From Streptomyces sp. Root431 (GTDB lineage Bacteria; Actinomycetota; Actinomycetes; Streptomycetales; Streptomycetaceae): a DNA stretch of 64,000 nt. This document shows, piece after piece, positions 62,408 to 64,000 of the stretch. The number at the start of each line of letters is the position of its first letter. The first letter of the stretch is position 1. Made by a program: the position numbers and the translations under genes. Location of the stretch: NCBI RefSeq assembly GCF_001426585.1, contig NZ_LMEI01000006.1:124001-188000 (forward strand), in the 5' to 3' direction. The notes under the pieces were generated by a model that saw only the letters and a program-made list of their open reading frames with translations, was not told where the DNA came from and ran no database searches.

Positions 62408-63448
62408 ATGACGGGCGACCGAGGGACCAGGCGTCCCGGCCGCGCCCTCACCGCGCTGCTCTGCGCGCTGACGGCGGCCGGTCTGTACGGCTGCTCCGAC
62501 CCGGGCACGCGGGAGCCGAGCCCCACCCCGACGCCCCCACCGGCCACGACGGCCCCGGCACCCACCACCACGGCCCCCGCGCCCACCAAGCCCGCCCCTC
62601 GCTCACCGCTCACCGGGCTCCCCGCGCGGCCCGCCCCCGTCGTCGCCGTGAAGATCGACAACGTGGCCGCGGCCCGCCCCCACACGGGTCTCGGCGCCGC
62701 CGACATCGTCTACGTCGAACAGGTCGAGGGCGGCGTGACCCGGCTCCTGGCCGTCTACTCCTCGCGGCTCCCCGAGCTCACCGGCCCTGTGCGCAGCGCC
62801 CGCGAGTCCGACATCTCGCTCCTCGCCCCCTTCGGCAGGCCGGTGCTCGGCTACTCGGGCGCGCAGTCCGCCCTGAACCCCCTCCTGAACGCCGCCCCGC
62901 TGCACCTCGTCACCGAGTCCACCGCGCCGGGCGCCTTCCGGCGCTCCCCGGACCGGGCCGCCCCGCACAACCTCTACCTCCGCCCGGAGCGCGCCCTCGC
63001 CACCGACCCCGGAGCCCCGAACGCCCAGGACATCGGCTTCCGCTTCGGGCCCGCGCCGACCGGCGGCACCGCGGTCGACTCCTCGACCGTCCGCTTCCCC
63101 GCCGCCCGCTACACCTTCACCTGGTCCGCCGCCGACCGCGCCTGGCGCGTGGCGATGGACGGCCGCGAGGCCCGCGCCACGGACAGCGGACCCCTCACTC
63201 CGGAGACGGTCGTCGTCCAGCGCGTCACGATCCGCCCGTCCCGCTTCCAGGACCGGTTCGGCGCGGTCTCCCCGTACACCGAGACGACCGGCAGCGGCAC
63301 CGCCGTCGTCCTGCGCGACGGCCGCTCGTACGAGGCACGCTGGTCCCGGCCCTCGGCCACGGCGGACACCACCTTCACCACCCCGAGCGGGGCGCCCCTC
63401 CCCTTGGCCCCGGGACAGACCTGGGTCGTCCTCGCCCCGCGCGCATAG
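62408..63448 (+). CDS. DUF3048 lipoprotein
   Basis: 346 residues. Lipobox LYGC (about 30-33), a Pro/Thr-rich linker (TPPPATTAPAPTTTAPAPT), and the DUF3048 domain (VAVKIDNVAAARPHTGL; EQVEGGVTRLLAVY; RPVLGYSGAQ). Cell-surface protein of unknown function, related to YerB. GGGGGAG precedes ATG 62408. Confidence 0.92.
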   Translation: MTGDRGTRRPGRALTALLCALTAAGLYGCSDPGTREPSPTPTPPPATTAPAPTTTAPAPTKPAPRSPLTGLPARPAPVVAVKIDNVAAARPHTGLGAADIVYVEQVEGGVTRLLAVYSSRLPELTGPVRSARESDISLLAPFGRPVLGYSGAQSALNPLLNAAPLHLVTESTAPGAFRRSPDRAAPHNLYLRPERALATDPGAPNAQDIGFRFGPAPTGGTAVDSSTVRFPAARYTFTWSAADRAWRVAMDGREARATDSGPLTPETVVVQRVTIRPSRFQDRFGAVSPYTETTGSGTAVVLRDGRSYEARWSRPSATADTTFTTPSGAPLPLAPGQTWVVLAPRA

Positions 63449-63483
63449 CGATCAGGGCGGCGAGTGGGCAGTGGCGCAGGGCC

Positions 63484-63552
63484 GTGCCATCAAGACCGTG
63501 TCATCAAGACCGTGCCGTCAAGGCCGTGCCGTCAGGGCCGGCCGTCAGGGCT
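63484..63552. repeat. 14-bp tandem repeat, about five copies
   Basis: GTGCCATCAAGACC units at 63484, 63498, 63512 and 63526 (14 bases each) and a 13-base copy at 63540, with drift from ATCAAGACC to GTCAGGGCC. The last copy contains the stop codon of the leftward membrane-protein gene. Confidence 0.85.
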
Positions 63553-63763
63553 GTGTCGGACCCGGGCGGGGCGGTGGGCGCCGGCGGCGGCGTGGGGCGG
63601 CCGGCACCGTGCTGTCCGCGGCCGCCATCCCGATCGTGGCCACCACCAGCACCACCAGACCGAACCAGAGCCAGCCGCTGCTGCCGAGCGCTACCGTGTA
63701 GGTCGTCGTCAGCACCAGTGCCGCGCCGGTGAGCGCCGCCATCGTCTTCGTGGGACCGGACAT
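63545..63763 (-). CDS. Small two-helix membrane protein
   Basis: 72 residues: helices MAALTGAALVLTTTYTVAL and WLWFGLVVLVVATIGMAAA, then an Arg/Pro tail. No known domain. Good codon use; start ATG 63763. Confidence 0.75.
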   Translation of the reverse strand: MSGPTKTMAALTGAALVLTTTYTVALGSSGWLWFGLVVLVVATIGMAAADSTVPAAPRRRRRPPPRPGPTQP

Positions 63764-63857
63764 CGATCCGCCTCCTCCCGGCCGGGGCCGCGGAAGTCGT
63801 CGTCCCCATCGTGACCCCGGAAGGGGGGCGTGCGCTACTCCCGGGGAGCGGGCTTCG

Positions 63858-64000
63858 TCACCGGCCCCGGGCCTGGAGCGAGGCCAGGTAGGCGTTGTAC
63901 GCCTCCAGGTCCTTGTCCCCGTTCCGGTCGGCGGCCCGGTCCATGCGGACCGCTTGCCGCTGCTCGGAGTGGTACCACTGGTAGACCAGCGCGATCAGCA
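63858..64000 (-). CDS. CtaG-like cytochrome c oxidase assembly/CopD-type protein, C-terminal fragment
   Basis: Only the last 46 residues are in the window: LIALVYQWYHSEQRQAVRMD, then RAADRNGDKDLEAYNAYLAS and a short end. The end of a membrane helix followed by an Arg/Asp-rich tail with DRxGDxxLEAYNAYLA is what I recall for actinobacterial CtaG/CopD-type copper proteins. The rest lies to the right of the window. Confidence 0.6.
   Translation of the reverse strand, partial: LIALVYQWYHSEQRQAVRMDRAADRNGDKDLEAYNAYLASLQARGR

Overview
The window is about 73% GC with strongly GC-biased third codon positions, many GTG/TTG starts, leaderless-type promoters and paired PucR, Lrp, TetR, GntR and MocR regulators. 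This points to a Streptomyces (or very close actinomycete) chromosome. Most of it is core-type: sbcD-sbcC, a biotin locus (bioF divergent from bioB-bioA-bioD), purB, a urease operon (ureABCFGD), a flotillin/NfeD pair, phoD, a secreted tripeptidyl-aminopeptidase-like enzyme and many regulators. I saw no tRNA, rRNA, CRISPR array, IS element or phage gene.

The standout region is about 2.1-9.8 kb. A six-gene leftward operon (8123 to 2111) reads: crotonase like CarB/ThnE, ATP-dependent cyclase like CarA/beta-lactam synthetase, Fe(II)/2-oxoglutarate enzyme like CarC, PAPS sulfotransferase, ABC-2 permease, DrrA-like ATPase. Facing it across about 500 bp is an ornithine acetyltransferase resembling the one in clavulanate clusters. 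CarB makes carboxymethylproline from malonyl-CoA and pyrroline-5-carboxylate, CarA closes the beta-lactam, and CarC epimerises and desaturates it. The set therefore looks like a compact carbapenem-type pathway with its own exporter, an unusual tailoring enzyme (sulfotransferase) and a possible precursor-supply enzyme. The cobalamin radical-SAM and pantetheine-trimming genes of thienamycin-type clusters are absent.

Region by region. 0-2 kb: PucR fragment, YigZ-family protein, pentapeptide-repeat protein. 2-9.8 kb: the beta-lactam-like cluster. 9.9-14.2 kb: sbcDC. 14.2-19.6 kb: two Lrp regulators, a DUF885 protein, a methionine-gamma-lyase-like enzyme, and a membrane-ACT-GNAT protein. 19.7-27.1 kb: a DUF6493/SWIM pair, phoD, and a MocR regulator. 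27.2-36.2 kb: flotillin/NfeD, a second PucR-like regulator, an EamA transporter overlapping a hydrolase, an ECF41-type sigma factor, a GntR regulator with a DasR-like site in its promoter, and a ROK repressor. 36.2-44.4 kb: mug, purB, SGNH hydrolase, MDMPI-family enzyme, two CBS/DUF21 proteins, GNAT, methyltransferase, VOC. 44.4-49.0 kb: biotin genes. 49.2-53.9 kb: an RsbW-like kinase, an NlpC/P60 hydrolase behind a c-di-AMP riboswitch, a ClpP paralogue lacking the catalytic His beside an orphan Phd-type antitoxin, and a TetR/membrane-protein pair. 54.0-58.6 kb: urease. 58.8-64 kb: peptidase, epimerase, PlsC, DUF3048 lipoprotein, a small membrane protein, and the end of a CtaG-like gene.

All functional calls rest on motifs and remembered family sequences; no database search was run.
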